20,554 bases of DNA from positions 1-20,554 of the IMG/VR virus record IMGVR_UViG_3300036835_000237; one strand, given 5' to 3'. A program made the translations under genes and the position numbers. Below, one piece after another: positions 14,181 to 20,341 of the stretch (its first letter is position 1; each line of letters starts with the position of its first letter). This DNA comes from a virus. The notes beneath the pieces were generated by a model. It had not been told where the DNA came from. It saw only the letters and a list, made by a program, of their open reading frames with translations, and did no database searches.

Positions 14181-15224
14181 ATGGCTGATTTGGATTACGC
14201 GATCGACGCGTTCGACGCCGACCTGGGCGTCCGCGGCAAGACCCAGGCGACCCGGACGAAGTACCGTCAGATCCTCGACCAGTTCGCCGCCCGCTACGAG
14301 CACCTGGCGCCCGGCGACATCACCGCGAACGACTGCCGCGACTTCCTCGCCCAGTGGACGCGCCCCCGCCCCCCGCGCAAGGGTACGCGCAAGACTCTGC
14401 CGCCGGCGTCCCAGAACACGCTCGCCTTGCACCACTCGATCCTCAAAGCGTTCTTCACGTTCCTCCACGAGGAGGGGCTGATCGACGAGAACCCGATGGC
14501 GAACCTGAAAGCGCCGAAGCGGAAGCGCCCCGAGTACCTGCCCGTCGTCACCACCAGCGCCGGCGACGTCGCGAGGCTGATCAACGCGTGCGACGCGATG
14601 GACGAGCTCCTGTGCGTCGGCACCCTCGCCTACATGGGGCCGCGCCGGACGGCGGCCGCGAACCTCCGCCGCGGCGACCTCGACCTCGACCAGGGGCTCG
14701 CCACGTTCAGGGAGAAGGGCGGCAAGGTGATCGTGAAGCCGATCCCCGAGGGCCTGCTGGAGCTGTACCGGGCAGCCGACGACGACGGCACCTGGCTGTA
14801 CCCGTCGGACTATGTGATCCCGAACCGGCGTGAGCCGCGCGACCCCGCGAACCGCAGCGCGAAGGTCGTGTACCAGATCCTGCAGCGGGTCGCCGACCGC
14901 GCCCGCGTCCTCACCCACCCCCACGCGCTCAGGCGGGCGTTCGCCGTCCAGTTCGACGAGCAGCACCCCACGCAGCTTCTCGCCCTGCAGGAGCTCCTGG
15001 GCCATGAGCGGGTCGAGACCACCCAGGTGTATCTGCGGCGGAAGAACATGGCGAAGGCGATGGAACAGGTGCGGGATCTGACTTTCGCGTTTCCGCCCAG
15101 TGCTGATGTGCCCCCAGCGGGATTCGAACCCGCGTTACCGGCCACCCCTGTGCCGGAGCCGCTCAGACGGAAACTCGGTGACCTGCGGGCGGAAGTCGCT
15201 GTGAGGGGGCGCGCCGACCGGTGA
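14181..15224 (+). CDS. int: Tyrosine integrase with attP core in its 3' end
   Basis: This 347-residue tyrosine recombinase integrates and excises the phage genome. Residues 1-60 form a SAM-like core-binding region (FDADLGVRGKTQATRTKYRQ). The catalytic set is R155 (GPRRTAA), K182 (KGGK), H248-x2-R251 (HPHALRR), H275 (LGHE) and nucleophile Y284 (QVYLRR). ATG 14181 is preferred: the in-frame GTG 14112 (GTGA overlap, AGGAG upstream) would add 23 codons rich in rare A/T-ending codons, unlike the gene body. The 63 residues after Y284 are unusually long. Residues about 310-318 are encoded by a tRNA-derived sequence, so site-specific integration there would replace the C-terminal tail. The stop overlaps the next start as GTGA. 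Confidence 0.92.
   Translation: MADLDYAIDAFDADLGVRGKTQATRTKYRQILDQFAARYEHLAPGDITANDCRDFLAQWTRPRPPRKGTRKTLPPASQNTLALHHSILKAFFTFLHEEGLIDENPMANLKAPKRKRPEYLPVVTTSAGDVARLINACDAMDELLCVGTLAYMGPRRTAAANLRRGDLDLDQGLATFREKGGKVIVKPIPEGLLELYRAADDDGTWLYPSDYVIPNRREPRDPANRSAKVVYQILQRVADRARVLTHPHALRRAFAVQFDEQHPTQLLALQELLGHERVETTQVYLRRKNMAKAMEQVRDLTFAFPPSADVPPAGFEPALPATPVPEPLRRKLGDLRAEVAVRGRADR
15109..15133 (-). other. attP: Probable attP core: tRNA 3' end (T-arm and acceptor)
   Basis: On the minus strand this reads GCGGG-TTCGAAT-CCCGC (T-stem, T-loop, T-stem) followed by acceptor strand TGGGGGC and discriminator A. This is an intact tRNA 3' end. No matching D-arm, anticodon arm or 5' acceptor strand (GCCCCCA) lies at the proper distance, so it is not a full tRNA gene. 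Phage tyrosine integrases commonly use the 3' end of host tRNA genes, so this is the expected attP core. Identity with the host may extend rightward. The tRNA species is unresolved; the acceptor resembles actinobacterial Arg or Leu tRNAs. Confidence 0.8.
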
Positions 15225-15391
15225 CATCCGCCCCCGAGCTGTTGCGGTTGAAGGCGCGCGAGTACGAGCTGACCGCCGAGCACTGGGCCGAGCAGCTGGA
15301 GCCGCGCACCGCCGAGGACGCCCGCGCCGTCGCCGTCGCCCTGTTGGAGGTCGCCGACGCGCTCGACCAGGCCCGGGAGCAGGCCGCGTGA
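15221..15391 (+). CDS. Small helical protein of unknown function
   Basis: This 56-residue protein starts at GTG 15221, overlapping the integrase stop (GTGA), and itself ends in a GTGA overlap with the next gene. The product is almost wholly helical, Ala/Glu/Leu-rich and acidic (ELLRLKAREYELTAEHWAEQ, then AVAVALLEVADALDQAREQ). Codon use has the same strong G/C third positions as proven genes. Such small helical proteins often regulate or bind neighbours, but no family was recognised. Confidence 0.6.
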   Translation: MTSAPELLRLKAREYELTAEHWAEQLEPRTAEDARAVAVALLEVADALDQAREQAA

Positions 15392-16071
15392 CCCGGGTCG
15401 CCGCTCTCTATGTGGACGCGGCCGGCGTGTACGCCGGCCTCCCCGGCGTGGACGTGTGGGACGAGGCCAGGGACGCCCGCCTCTATGCGGGGCCGTGGCC
15501 GGTGGTGGCGCACCCGCCGTGCGCCCGCTGGTCGCGCCTGGCCGGGTTCACCGAGCACCGGTTCGGCTACAGGCGCGGCGAGGACGGCGGCTGCTTCGCC
15601 TCCGCGCTCGACGCGGTCCGCGCCTACGGGGGGGTGCTTGAGCATCCCGCCTACTCGCGCGCCTGGGACGTGTACGGGCTCCCCGAGCCGCTCTGGCGTG
15701 GCGGCTGGACGCTCGGCCTCGACGGGGGCGCGTCCTGCTACGTCGAGCAGGGCCGGTACGGGCTCCCCGTCAAGAAGGCCACCTGGCTGTACGCGTACGC
15801 GGTCGACCTCCCCGATCTTCGGTGGGGGTGGACATCGGACGGCGACGGGACGCTGGCCGTGAACCAGGACCCGATGCGCGGCGGGATCCACGCGTGGCGG
15901 GACCAGTGGGGCGGCCGCAGCGCCGCATGGCAGGAAGCACGCGGCAGCGTCTACAACGAGGACGGCGTCCGCTGCCGCCCCTCCCATCTCGGCCAGTCGA
16001 GCACCACCCCCCCGGCGTTCCGGGACGAACTCCTGGCGATGGCCCGCACCGCCCAAAGGGCGGCCGCGTGA
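15388..16071 (+). CDS. Phage protein with cytosine-methyltransferase-like PC motif
   Basis: This protein of 227 residues starts at GTG 15388 (GTGA overlap). It has a motif VVAHPPCARWSRL (39-51) like the PC catalytic loop of C5-cytosine methyltransferases, then GGVLEHPAYSRAW (81-93), resembling the ENP-type motif. EQGRYGLPVKKATWLY (120-135) resembles the YG-x-P-x-K-x-T segment seen late in such enzymes. A SAM-binding FxGxG motif is absent from the short N-terminal 38 residues. It may therefore be a reduced methyltransferase, a permuted relative or an unrelated nucleotide or DNA-modifying enzyme. If active, DNA modification against host restriction would be plausible. Function is left open. Confidence 0.55.
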   Translation: MTRVAALYVDAAGVYAGLPGVDVWDEARDARLYAGPWPVVAHPPCARWSRLAGFTEHRFGYRRGEDGGCFASALDAVRAYGGVLEHPAYSRAWDVYGLPEPLWRGGWTLGLDGGASCYVEQGRYGLPVKKATWLYAYAVDLPDLRWGWTSDGDGTLAVNQDPMRGGIHAWRDQWGGRSAAWQEARGSVYNEDGVRCRPSHLGQSSTTPPAFRDELLAMARTAQRAAA

Positions 16072-16256
16072 AACCACGGTTCTACGTGTTCACGATCGGT
16101 GGCTGCACGGGGGGCCGCTCGTTCTACGTCCTCGACCGCGCCAACAACCACCTCGAGGTCGCCAGCTACCGCGCCCACCCGAACCGCGACGACGCGGTCA
16201 CGTGGGCGGTCGCCCACGCCCACTGCGACCGGCTGAACCAGCAGGCGGGCTGGTGA
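16068..16256 (+). CDS. Small conserved-type protein of unknown function
   Basis: This 62-residue protein starts at GTG 16068 in a GTGA overlap. The sequence KPRFYVFTIGGCTGGRSFYV then a helix with TWAVAHAHCDRLNQQ suggests a beta-hairpin plus helix fold. Two Cys and several His are present but do not form a recognisable metal site. The next gene also begins by GTGA overlap. No function can be assigned. Confidence 0.55.
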   Translation: MKPRFYVFTIGGCTGGRSFYVLDRANNHLEVASYRAHPNRDDAVTWAVAHAHCDRLNQQAGW

Positions 16257-16540
16257 GCGCGAACGCTGTCTGGGAGCTGATGGGTCCCGTCTGGGAGGCG
16301 TGGGAGCAGCAGGTTCAGCCGGTGGTAGCTGACCTTGAAGATCGCGAGCTCGCGAAAGCGACTGAGCGGGTGGCGTACTGGTTGAAGCGCGACCTGCTTC
16401 GAGCCGGCGAGCTCGCGCGTGACGAGAGAGCTGTCCGCGGCCTGGGCGATCCGGCCTTAACGAGCGCTGCCCCTGATGCTGCTGTTGGTCACGCGGGTGA
16501 ACTCGTGGGCCGCGGACACAAGACGCGAGGCGCGGCGTGA
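16253..16540 (+). CDS. Hypothetical helical protein, atypical base composition
   Basis: This 95-residue protein starts at GTG 16253 (GTGA overlap with the previous stop) and ends in a GTGA overlap with the next gene. The first two thirds are helical, acidic and Trp-rich (WELMGPVWEAWEQQVQPVVA, then a KATERVAYWLKRDLL helix). The last third is Gly/Ala/Arg-rich and poorly structured. Third codon positions have more A/T (GCT, GGT, GTA, CTT, GAA, GAT, ACT) than the neighbours, suggesting recent acquisition or weak selection. No family recognised. Confidence 0.45.
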   Translation: MSANAVWELMGPVWEAWEQQVQPVVADLEDRELAKATERVAYWLKRDLLRAGELARDERAVRGLGDPALTSAAPDAAVGHAGELVGRGHKTRGAA

Positions 16541-17028
16541 CCAGGCCGTGCTCTCGCCGGTGGGCGGCGCTCCTCTGCGTGATCCTCGCGTTGGCGGCGG
16601 CGGTCGCCGCGTGGGGCGCCCGCCCACCAGACCCCCTCGACCGGCAGCGCGACATCGGGTACGGCGAGATCGGGTTCCGCGGCGCCGGCCCGGAGAAATG
16701 GGCGCAGCGCTACCGGCAGCAGCGCGCGAAGACGCAGCAGCTCCACGCGCTCTTGGTCGCCAGGGTCGACCGGATGGCGGGGATCATCGCCGGCCTGTTG
16801 TGCATCCATTCGCATGAGGGCAGTTGGACTGACAGTGGCGCGCCGTTCTACGGCGGCCTGCAAATGGACATTCGGTTCCAGCGAGCGTATGGCGGCCGGT
16901 CACTGCAAATGCACGGCACCGCGAACAACTGGACAGTCGGCGAGCAATTGGCCGCCGGCATCCAGGGCTATCTCGCGCGCGGCTGGCAGCCATGGCCGAA
17001 CACCAGCCGAATGTGCGGGCTCCGCTAA
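16537..17028 (+). CDS. Exported RPF-like transglycosylase (candidate lysis enzyme)
   Basis: This protein of 163 residues has an N-terminal basic stretch and hydrophobic segment (about 8-28) that can act as signal peptide or anchor, and a charged spacer. The C-terminal domain is of resuscitation-promoting-factor/transglycosylase type: C89-I-H-S-H-E94-G-S-W97, FYGGLQMD (104-111), YGG (118-120), the GEQLAAGIQGYLARGWQPWP helix and a final C160. E94 fits the catalytic glutamate, and C89 and C160 the conserved disulfide. This enzyme cleaves the glycan strands of peptidoglycan. As no classical endolysin was found near the holin-like genes, it may be the lysis enzyme, secreted by the host Sec system, or it may alter the lysogen's wall. 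Base composition dips in parts. Confidence 0.7.
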   Translation: MTRPCSRRWAALLCVILALAAAVAAWGARPPDPLDRQRDIGYGEIGFRGAGPEKWAQRYRQQRAKTQQLHALLVARVDRMAGIIAGLLCIHSHEGSWTDSGAPFYGGLQMDIRFQRAYGGRSLQMHGTANNWTVGEQLAAGIQGYLARGWQPWPNTSRMCGLR

Positions 17029-17225
17029 TGGCGACCTCGAGTCTCGAGGGGGCGCGTGTGAGAACAGTGCACGGCGAGCTGGGACGGCTCCGCCTCGTCG
17101 AAACGAAGCGCGAATGGGAGAAAGGCAGGCCCACGCCCGTCACCTGGTTCTATGTGCGCCTCGACAGCGGGCGCACCGTCGCGCTGCGAGACAGGGAGAT
17201 GTTCGAGGTGGTCGCGTGTGAGTGA
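17028..17225 (+). CDS. Small beta-rich protein of unknown function
   Basis: This 65-residue protein starts at ATG 17028 in a TAATG overlap with the preceding stop. GTG 17058, which follows a GAGGGGG run, is an equally possible start giving 55 residues. The core (VRTVHGELGRLRLVETKREW, then TWFYVRLDSGRTVALRDREM) alternates strands like a small SH3/KOW-type barrel. It overlaps the following recombinase gene by 8 bases. Function unknown; binding of nucleic acid or protein is possible. Confidence 0.5.
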   Translation: MATSSLEGARVRTVHGELGRLRLVETKREWEKGRPTPVTWFYVRLDSGRTVALRDREMFEVVACE

Positions 17226-18345
17226 CACGGCGCTCGCCCCGGTGATCGTGAGGGATCCGGAGCTCGACCGGATCGCCCGGCTGGGCCGGTGGCTCGCCGC
17301 CTCGGAGACAGGGAGTGACGCGCAGGCGGCCCGTGAGATGAGCGCCGCGCTCCGGCTCTACTACGTCCACGAGCTCGGGTTGCCGTTGCAGGCGGCGTCC
17401 GAGGTGAGCGTGATCAAGGGCCGGTTGTTCGTCGGCGCCAAGCTGCTCCGGGCGATGGCGTACCGGCAGGGCTACCGCGTCATCCGCATGGACGGGTCGA
17501 ACGAGTACTCGTGCACGGCGATCCTGATCCGCACCGACACCGGCGAACGGCTGGGTGAGAGCACGTTCACGATCGAGGACGCGAAACGCGCCGGTCTCGT
17601 GCGCGGCCAATCAGCGTGGGTGTCGCATCCGGCGAGGATGCTGTGGGCGCGCGCGTCGAAGTTCGTGCTGGACGATTACGCGCCCGAGGTCACCTTGGGG
17701 TTGGGGTCGGAGGATGAGATCCCCGAGTACACCGGTGACGCCCGCCCGCCCATTGGGTCGCAGCCCGGCGGGCGGGCCGAACCGGTGGTGGCGGAGCAGG
17801 AGCCGGAGGAGGGGGAGTGGTGGGAGCCCGACCATGAGCCGGATCCCGCGGCCGGGATCCCGGAGCCCGCCGCCGCTGGGCCGCCGGCGGCGGCGGGCAG
17901 ATGGCTCCGCAAGCTCCAGGCCGCCTACCGGCAGCACCGGATCACCAGGCCCGCGGCGCGGCACGAGTACGCGACGCTGATCCTCGACCGGCCCGTCTCG
18001 AGCAGCAAGGAGCTGACGGAGCCGGAGATCCGGGAGCTCCTCGAGGCGCTCGACTCGAGCGAGGCGTTCCGGGTCGCGCTCCGGGAGCGGCTCGCCGACC
18101 CCGTCGAACCGGAGCCAGAGCCGGACACTGAGCAGCCCGAGGAGGAGTTGGCGTCGCCGGCGCAGCGCACCCAGATCATCCAGTTGTTCGAGGAGCGCCA
18201 CCTCACCGGGACACAAAGATTGGATCTGCTGTCCGAGCTGACGAACAGGCCGATCCACGCGATCGACCATCTCACCTCGGATGAGGCGGGGTTCGTGATC
18301 CAGATGCTCACGAGCGAGGGGCAGACGGTGATGCCTGAGCGCTGA
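17218..18345 (+). CDS. RecT-like single-strand annealing protein
   Basis: This protein of 375 residues starts at GTG 17218. Residues 40-165 match the RecT pattern: a helical entry (MSAALRLYYVHELGLPLQAA), VSVIKGRLFVGAKLLRAMAY, a strand region ending YSCTAILIRT, then ESTFTIEDAKRAGLVRGQSA followed by W, HPARMLWARASKFVL and APEVTLGLG. RecT proteins anneal complementary single strands in phage recombination and replication. After an acidic, Pro-rich linker (185-225) come two helical modules (228-292 and 311-366). The latter, SPAQRTQIIQLFEERHLTG with a late DEAGFVIQML, is frequent at the C-termini of phage recombinases. No RecE/exonuclease partner was seen; the SNase-like and HNH proteins are the only nucleases besides the terminase. 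Confidence 0.75.
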   Translation: MSDTALAPVIVRDPELDRIARLGRWLAASETGSDAQAAREMSAALRLYYVHELGLPLQAASEVSVIKGRLFVGAKLLRAMAYRQGYRVIRMDGSNEYSCTAILIRTDTGERLGESTFTIEDAKRAGLVRGQSAWVSHPARMLWARASKFVLDDYAPEVTLGLGSEDEIPEYTGDARPPIGSQPGGRAEPVVAEQEPEEGEWWEPDHEPDPAAGIPEPAAAGPPAAAGRWLRKLQAAYRQHRITRPAARHEYATLILDRPVSSSKELTEPEIRELLEALDSSEAFRVALRERLADPVEPEPEPDTEQPEEELASPAQRTQIIQLFEERHLTGTQRLDLLSELTNRPIHAIDHLTSDEAGFVIQMLTSEGQTVMPER

Positions 18346-18405
18346 GCGGTGATGGTGACCACGGGCCGGGTGGTGACGGACTGAGCTACCGCCAGCGCGA
18401 GCAGC

Positions 18406-18439
18406 GGCCACCCACATGTGGATAACCCTGTGGGTGGCC
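18406..18439. repeat. 11-bp inverted repeat with DnaA box in the loop
   Basis: GGCCACCCACA (18406-18416) is the exact reverse complement of TGTGGGTGGCC (18429-18439). The loop TGTGGATAACCC contains the perfect DnaA box on the minus strand. The same TGTGG core opens both the loop and the right arm. Confidence 0.85.
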
Positions 18440-18509
18440 CTGTGGATTTGGGGGGGTAGGGGGGGCGAACTACCAGCCGGCTACTACAAGAACAGCATTT
18501 GATCTTCAG

Positions 18510-18524
18510 TTGTTCGAAGAACAA
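18510..18524. promoter_or_regulatory. Palindromic operator candidate
   Basis: TTGTTC-GAA-GAACAA is a perfect 6-bp dyad with 3-base spacer, 33 bases before the next ATG and outside coding sequence. Size and place suit a regulator binding site, or a factor needed at the origin. The flanking bases CTACA (18484-18488) and TGTAG (18529-18533) add a wider symmetry. Confidence 0.45.
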
Positions 18525-18556
18525 GTGCTGTAGACACCAAGCCAGGAGCGAACGCA

Positions 18557-18790
18557 ATGGGTGTCACAGCGAACAGCATCCACCAGCGTCTCAACCAGAT
18601 CACCGAGCTCGTCATGGAGATCAAGCAGTTGATCTCCGAGATGGAGATACCCGACTCGACACGGCCTGGTGAGCAGCACCGGCCCAGGACCGGGTACCGG
18701 TTCATCCGTGGCAGCCACTCAGGAACGTGGGTCAGGGATCCCGACGGGACAGACCGGCTGCCCGCCGGCTACTCGATACCGGCAGGCTGA
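18557..18790 (+). CDS. Small protein with coiled-coil N-terminus, function unknown
   Basis: This 77-residue protein has AGGAG at 18543-18547 before the ATG. Residues 6-32 have a heptad of Ile/Leu/Val/Met (HQRLNQITELVMEIKQLISE), likely a short coiled coil. The rest is polar, with GYRFIRGSHSGTWVRDPDGT, which looks like a beta-hairpin. Codon use is less G/C-biased than in the structural genes. It is the first gene to the right of the candidate origin, so a role in replication control is a reasonable guess but nothing more. Confidence 0.6.
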   Translation: MGVTANSIHQRLNQITELVMEIKQLISEMEIPDSTRPGEQHRPRTGYRFIRGSHSGTWVRDPDGTDRLPAGYSIPAG

Positions 18791-18835
18791 CCGTGTAGAC
18801 CATGCGCACTACACACAAGCGGAGGAGGGGCGACG

Positions 18836-19075
18836 ATGGCGCGGCCACGGCCAGGCCGGAAGAGCACAGCCACAGGTGTGAAGCGGTTGAAGTCCAGCCA
18901 GTTCGCCTACCCCAGAACACGGGAGTACCCGATCAACACCGCCAAGCGCGCACGGGCGGCGCTCGCCTACAGCGCACGGAAGACTACGAGCGGCAGCTAC
19001 AGCCACGTCCTCAAGCGGATCCGCTCGAGCAGCAACCCCGCTGTCCGCGCGGTCGGCAAGAAAGGAAAGCGATGA
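18836..19075 (+). CDS. Small basic protein of DUF6582-like pattern
   Basis: This 79-residue protein has the strongest ribosome site in the region (GGAGGAGGGG ending 5 bases before the ATG). It is very basic. The pattern FAYPRTREYPINTAKRARAA, then LAYSARKTTSGSYSHVLKRI and PAVRAVGKK, resembles short domains in actinobacterial and phage proteins that carry a YP-[IL]-[HN]-x-x-x-x-[AV]-R-x-A motif followed by helices. Molecular role unknown; nucleic-acid binding would fit the charge. The stop overlaps the next gene as ATGA. Confidence 0.6.
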   Translation: MARPRPGRKSTATGVKRLKSSQFAYPRTREYPINTAKRARAALAYSARKTTSGSYSHVLKRIRSSSNPAVRAVGKKGKR

Positions 19076-19194
19076 GCGAGCAACAGCAAGAGCAAGAGCA
19101 GGAGCAGGGCGAGCCCGAACAGGACGACCAGCAGCAGGAGCAGGGCGAGCAGGAAGACCAGGACGAGCAGCAGCAGCAGGACACCGAGCAGTGA
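19072..19194 (+). CDS. Gln/Glu-rich acidic low-complexity peptide
   Basis: This 40-residue product starts at ATG 19072 (ATGA overlap) with AAAGGAAAG upstream. It contains 18 Gln, 11 Glu and 5 Asp, and only a few Gly, Pro, Ser and Thr. It must be disordered and strongly acidic. The coding DNA is a run of CAG/CAA/GAG/GAC codons, so slippage-driven growth is likely. It sits between a very basic protein and a one-span membrane peptide, and could neutralise the former or act as DNA mimic. This is speculation. Coding is supported by overlapping starts on both sides. Confidence 0.55.
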   Translation: MSEQQQEQEQEQGEPEQDDQQQEQGEQEDQDEQQQQDTEQ

Positions 19195-19280
19195 AGGTCA
19201 CCACCCCAACGATCGGAGAGATAGCCCTCACCGTCATCGCCGTGTTCGTCGTCATCGCCTACTTCAACGGGTGGGGCTAA
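19191..19280 (+). CDS. 29-residue single-span membrane peptide
   Basis: GTG 19191 overlaps the preceding stop (GTGA). The product is short: KVTTPTIGEI, then the hydrophobic stretch ALTVIAVFVVIAYF, and a NGWG end. It is a plausible one-helix membrane peptide immediately before a secreted protein gene. The GTGA coupling and the clean hydrophobic pattern support it, but its size makes it uncertain. A holin-like, regulatory or superinfection-exclusion role is possible. Confidence 0.5.
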   Translation: MKVTTPTIGEIALTVIAVFVVIAYFNGWG

Positions 19281-19286
19281 CCCAAC

Positions 19287-19994
19287 ATGGGCCGCCGCAC
19301 CCTCACCGCCGCCACCATCGCCGCCACCCTCACGCTCGCCGCGCCCGCCGCCGCCAACGCCCCCGGCCCCCAGGTCGCCGCCGCGACCACCAGGATCATC
19401 CACGAGTACCAGTACGTCATCCCGAAACTCCCCGGCCAGAACACCAGCTACCCGATCGCGCTCAGCGTCATGAACTACACGGTCGGCCACGTCAGCGCAC
19501 CCAACTACGGGTACCTCAACGAGATCGCGCACAACCCCACCGGCAGCGACGTCGAGGACATCCTCCAACGCCAAGCCGGGATCTGCGGCAGCGCCCAGCT
19601 CGTGTTCGCCGCCATCGCCCAACAGGTCGGCCTCGTGTCCCGCAAGCTGTACATCTACTACCCGCTCGACAACGGGCAGACCGGCGGCCACGCCACCAAC
19701 GAGGTGTGGTACGACGACGGGCACGGCGCCGCCTGGCACTGGTTCGACGCAACCTGGGGGATCTTCTACCGGGAACCCACCGCCGGACAGGACGACGTCC
19801 TCTCCCTCACCCAGGTCCTCAACCTCGACCCGGCCGGCAGAGACCGCGACAAGAACCAGGACCGCACCCTCCTCTGGACGCAGGTCGTCGAGGCGATGGG
19901 CAAGACCGCGGCCGGCGGCACCGGCTACTGGTTCCTCGAATCACCGCACCTCACCGTCAAGACAGACACAGGCCAGGTGATCTACCAGCGATGA
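19287..19994 (+). CDS. Secreted transglutaminase-like cysteine protein
   Basis: This protein of 235 residues has a Sec-type signal peptide: MGRRTLTAATIAATLTLAAP ending in AAANA, with cleavage likely after A23 or A25. The mature part carries a transglutaminase/papain-like triad: C100 in QAGICGSAQLVFAAI, H135 in GGHATNEVWYD, and D154 in WHWFDATWG. Such domains hydrolyse or transfer amide bonds, and some act on peptidoglycan peptides. The ATG lies 6 bases after the previous stop with only a weak G-rich site upstream. The stop overlaps the SNase-like gene (ATGA). It may be an exported lysis or wall-modifying enzyme, or a lysogenic conversion factor acting outside the host. The fold call is good, the substrate unknown. 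Confidence 0.7.
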   Translation: MGRRTLTAATIAATLTLAAPAAANAPGPQVAAATTRIIHEYQYVIPKLPGQNTSYPIALSVMNYTVGHVSAPNYGYLNEIAHNPTGSDVEDILQRQAGICGSAQLVFAAIAQQVGLVSRKLYIYYPLDNGQTGGHATNEVWYDDGHGAAWHWFDATWGIFYREPTAGQDDVLSLTQVLNLDPAGRDRDKNQDRTLLWTQVVEAMGKTAAGGTGYWFLESPHLTVKTDTGQVIYQR

Positions 19995-20341
19995 CCCAGG
20001 CGTTCGGCCCCTACACCGGCACCGTCGAAGTGGTGCACGACGGTGACACCGTCCACGCCAAGCTCGACGTCGGGTTCGACCTCACCGTCTACACCCGCAT
20101 CCGCATCCTCGGCATCAACGCGCCCGAGCTCGCCACCCCCGCCGGCAAGACCGCAGCCGAATACGCGCGCACACTCCTCCACCCGGGCGACACGATCCGG
20201 GTGACCAGCCACGGGTGGGACAAGTACGGCGGCCGCATCGACGGCGACATCACCCTCCCCGATGACCGGGACTACGCCACCCTCATGGTCGCCGCCGGCC
20301 ACGCGAAACCATGGGACGGCGTCGGTATCAAACCCGTATGA
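19991..20341 (+). CDS. Staphylococcal-nuclease-like (SNase) protein
   Basis: This 116-residue protein starts at ATG 19991 (ATGA overlap). It matches the SNase OB-fold family: VEVVHDGDTVHAKLD (D17-G-D19), YTRIRILGINAPE (R38, N43, E46), AAEYARTLLHPGDTIRV, then DKYGGRIDGDI (R82) and MVAAGHAKPWD. R38, E46 and R82 align with the active Arg35, Glu43 and Arg87 of the staphylococcal enzyme. The calcium ligand Asp40 is Asn here, as in some relatives. No signal peptide is present, so it acts in the cell. It is the last gene before the terminase on the circular map and may help in DNA processing or host DNA breakdown. Catalytic activity is probable but unproven. Confidence 0.82.
   Translation: MTQAFGPYTGTVEVVHDGDTVHAKLDVGFDLTVYTRIRILGINAPELATPAGKTAAEYARTLLHPGDTIRVTSHGWDKYGGRIDGDITLPDDRDYATLMVAAGHAKPWDGVGIKPV

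Larger units (their letters stand above)
18346..18556. other. ori: Candidate replication origin and promoter region
   Basis: This 211-base gap contains a perfect 11-bp inverted repeat (18406-18416 with 18429-18439). Its 12-base loop holds TGTGGATAA (18417-18425), the exact complement of the DnaA box TTATCCACA. A second, imperfect box TGTGGATTT follows at 18441-18449. A G-run and then an AT-richer segment (18481-18540) come next, with the palindrome TTGTTC-GAA-GAACAA (18510-18524) and an ACAGCA/TGCTGT pair around it. Absence of a phage replisome makes use of host DnaA reasonable. Promoters for the genes to the right probably also lie here. Confidence 0.6.

Noticed and set aside
15109-15195. 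Complete tRNA gene on the minus strand
   Set aside because: T-arm and acceptor 3' strand are perfect, but no paired 5' acceptor, D-arm or proper anticodon arm could be built; it fits an attP fragment.
18346-18384. Ten-codon open frame after the RecT-like gene
   Set aside because: Too short, no ribosome site, no conserved-looking sequence.
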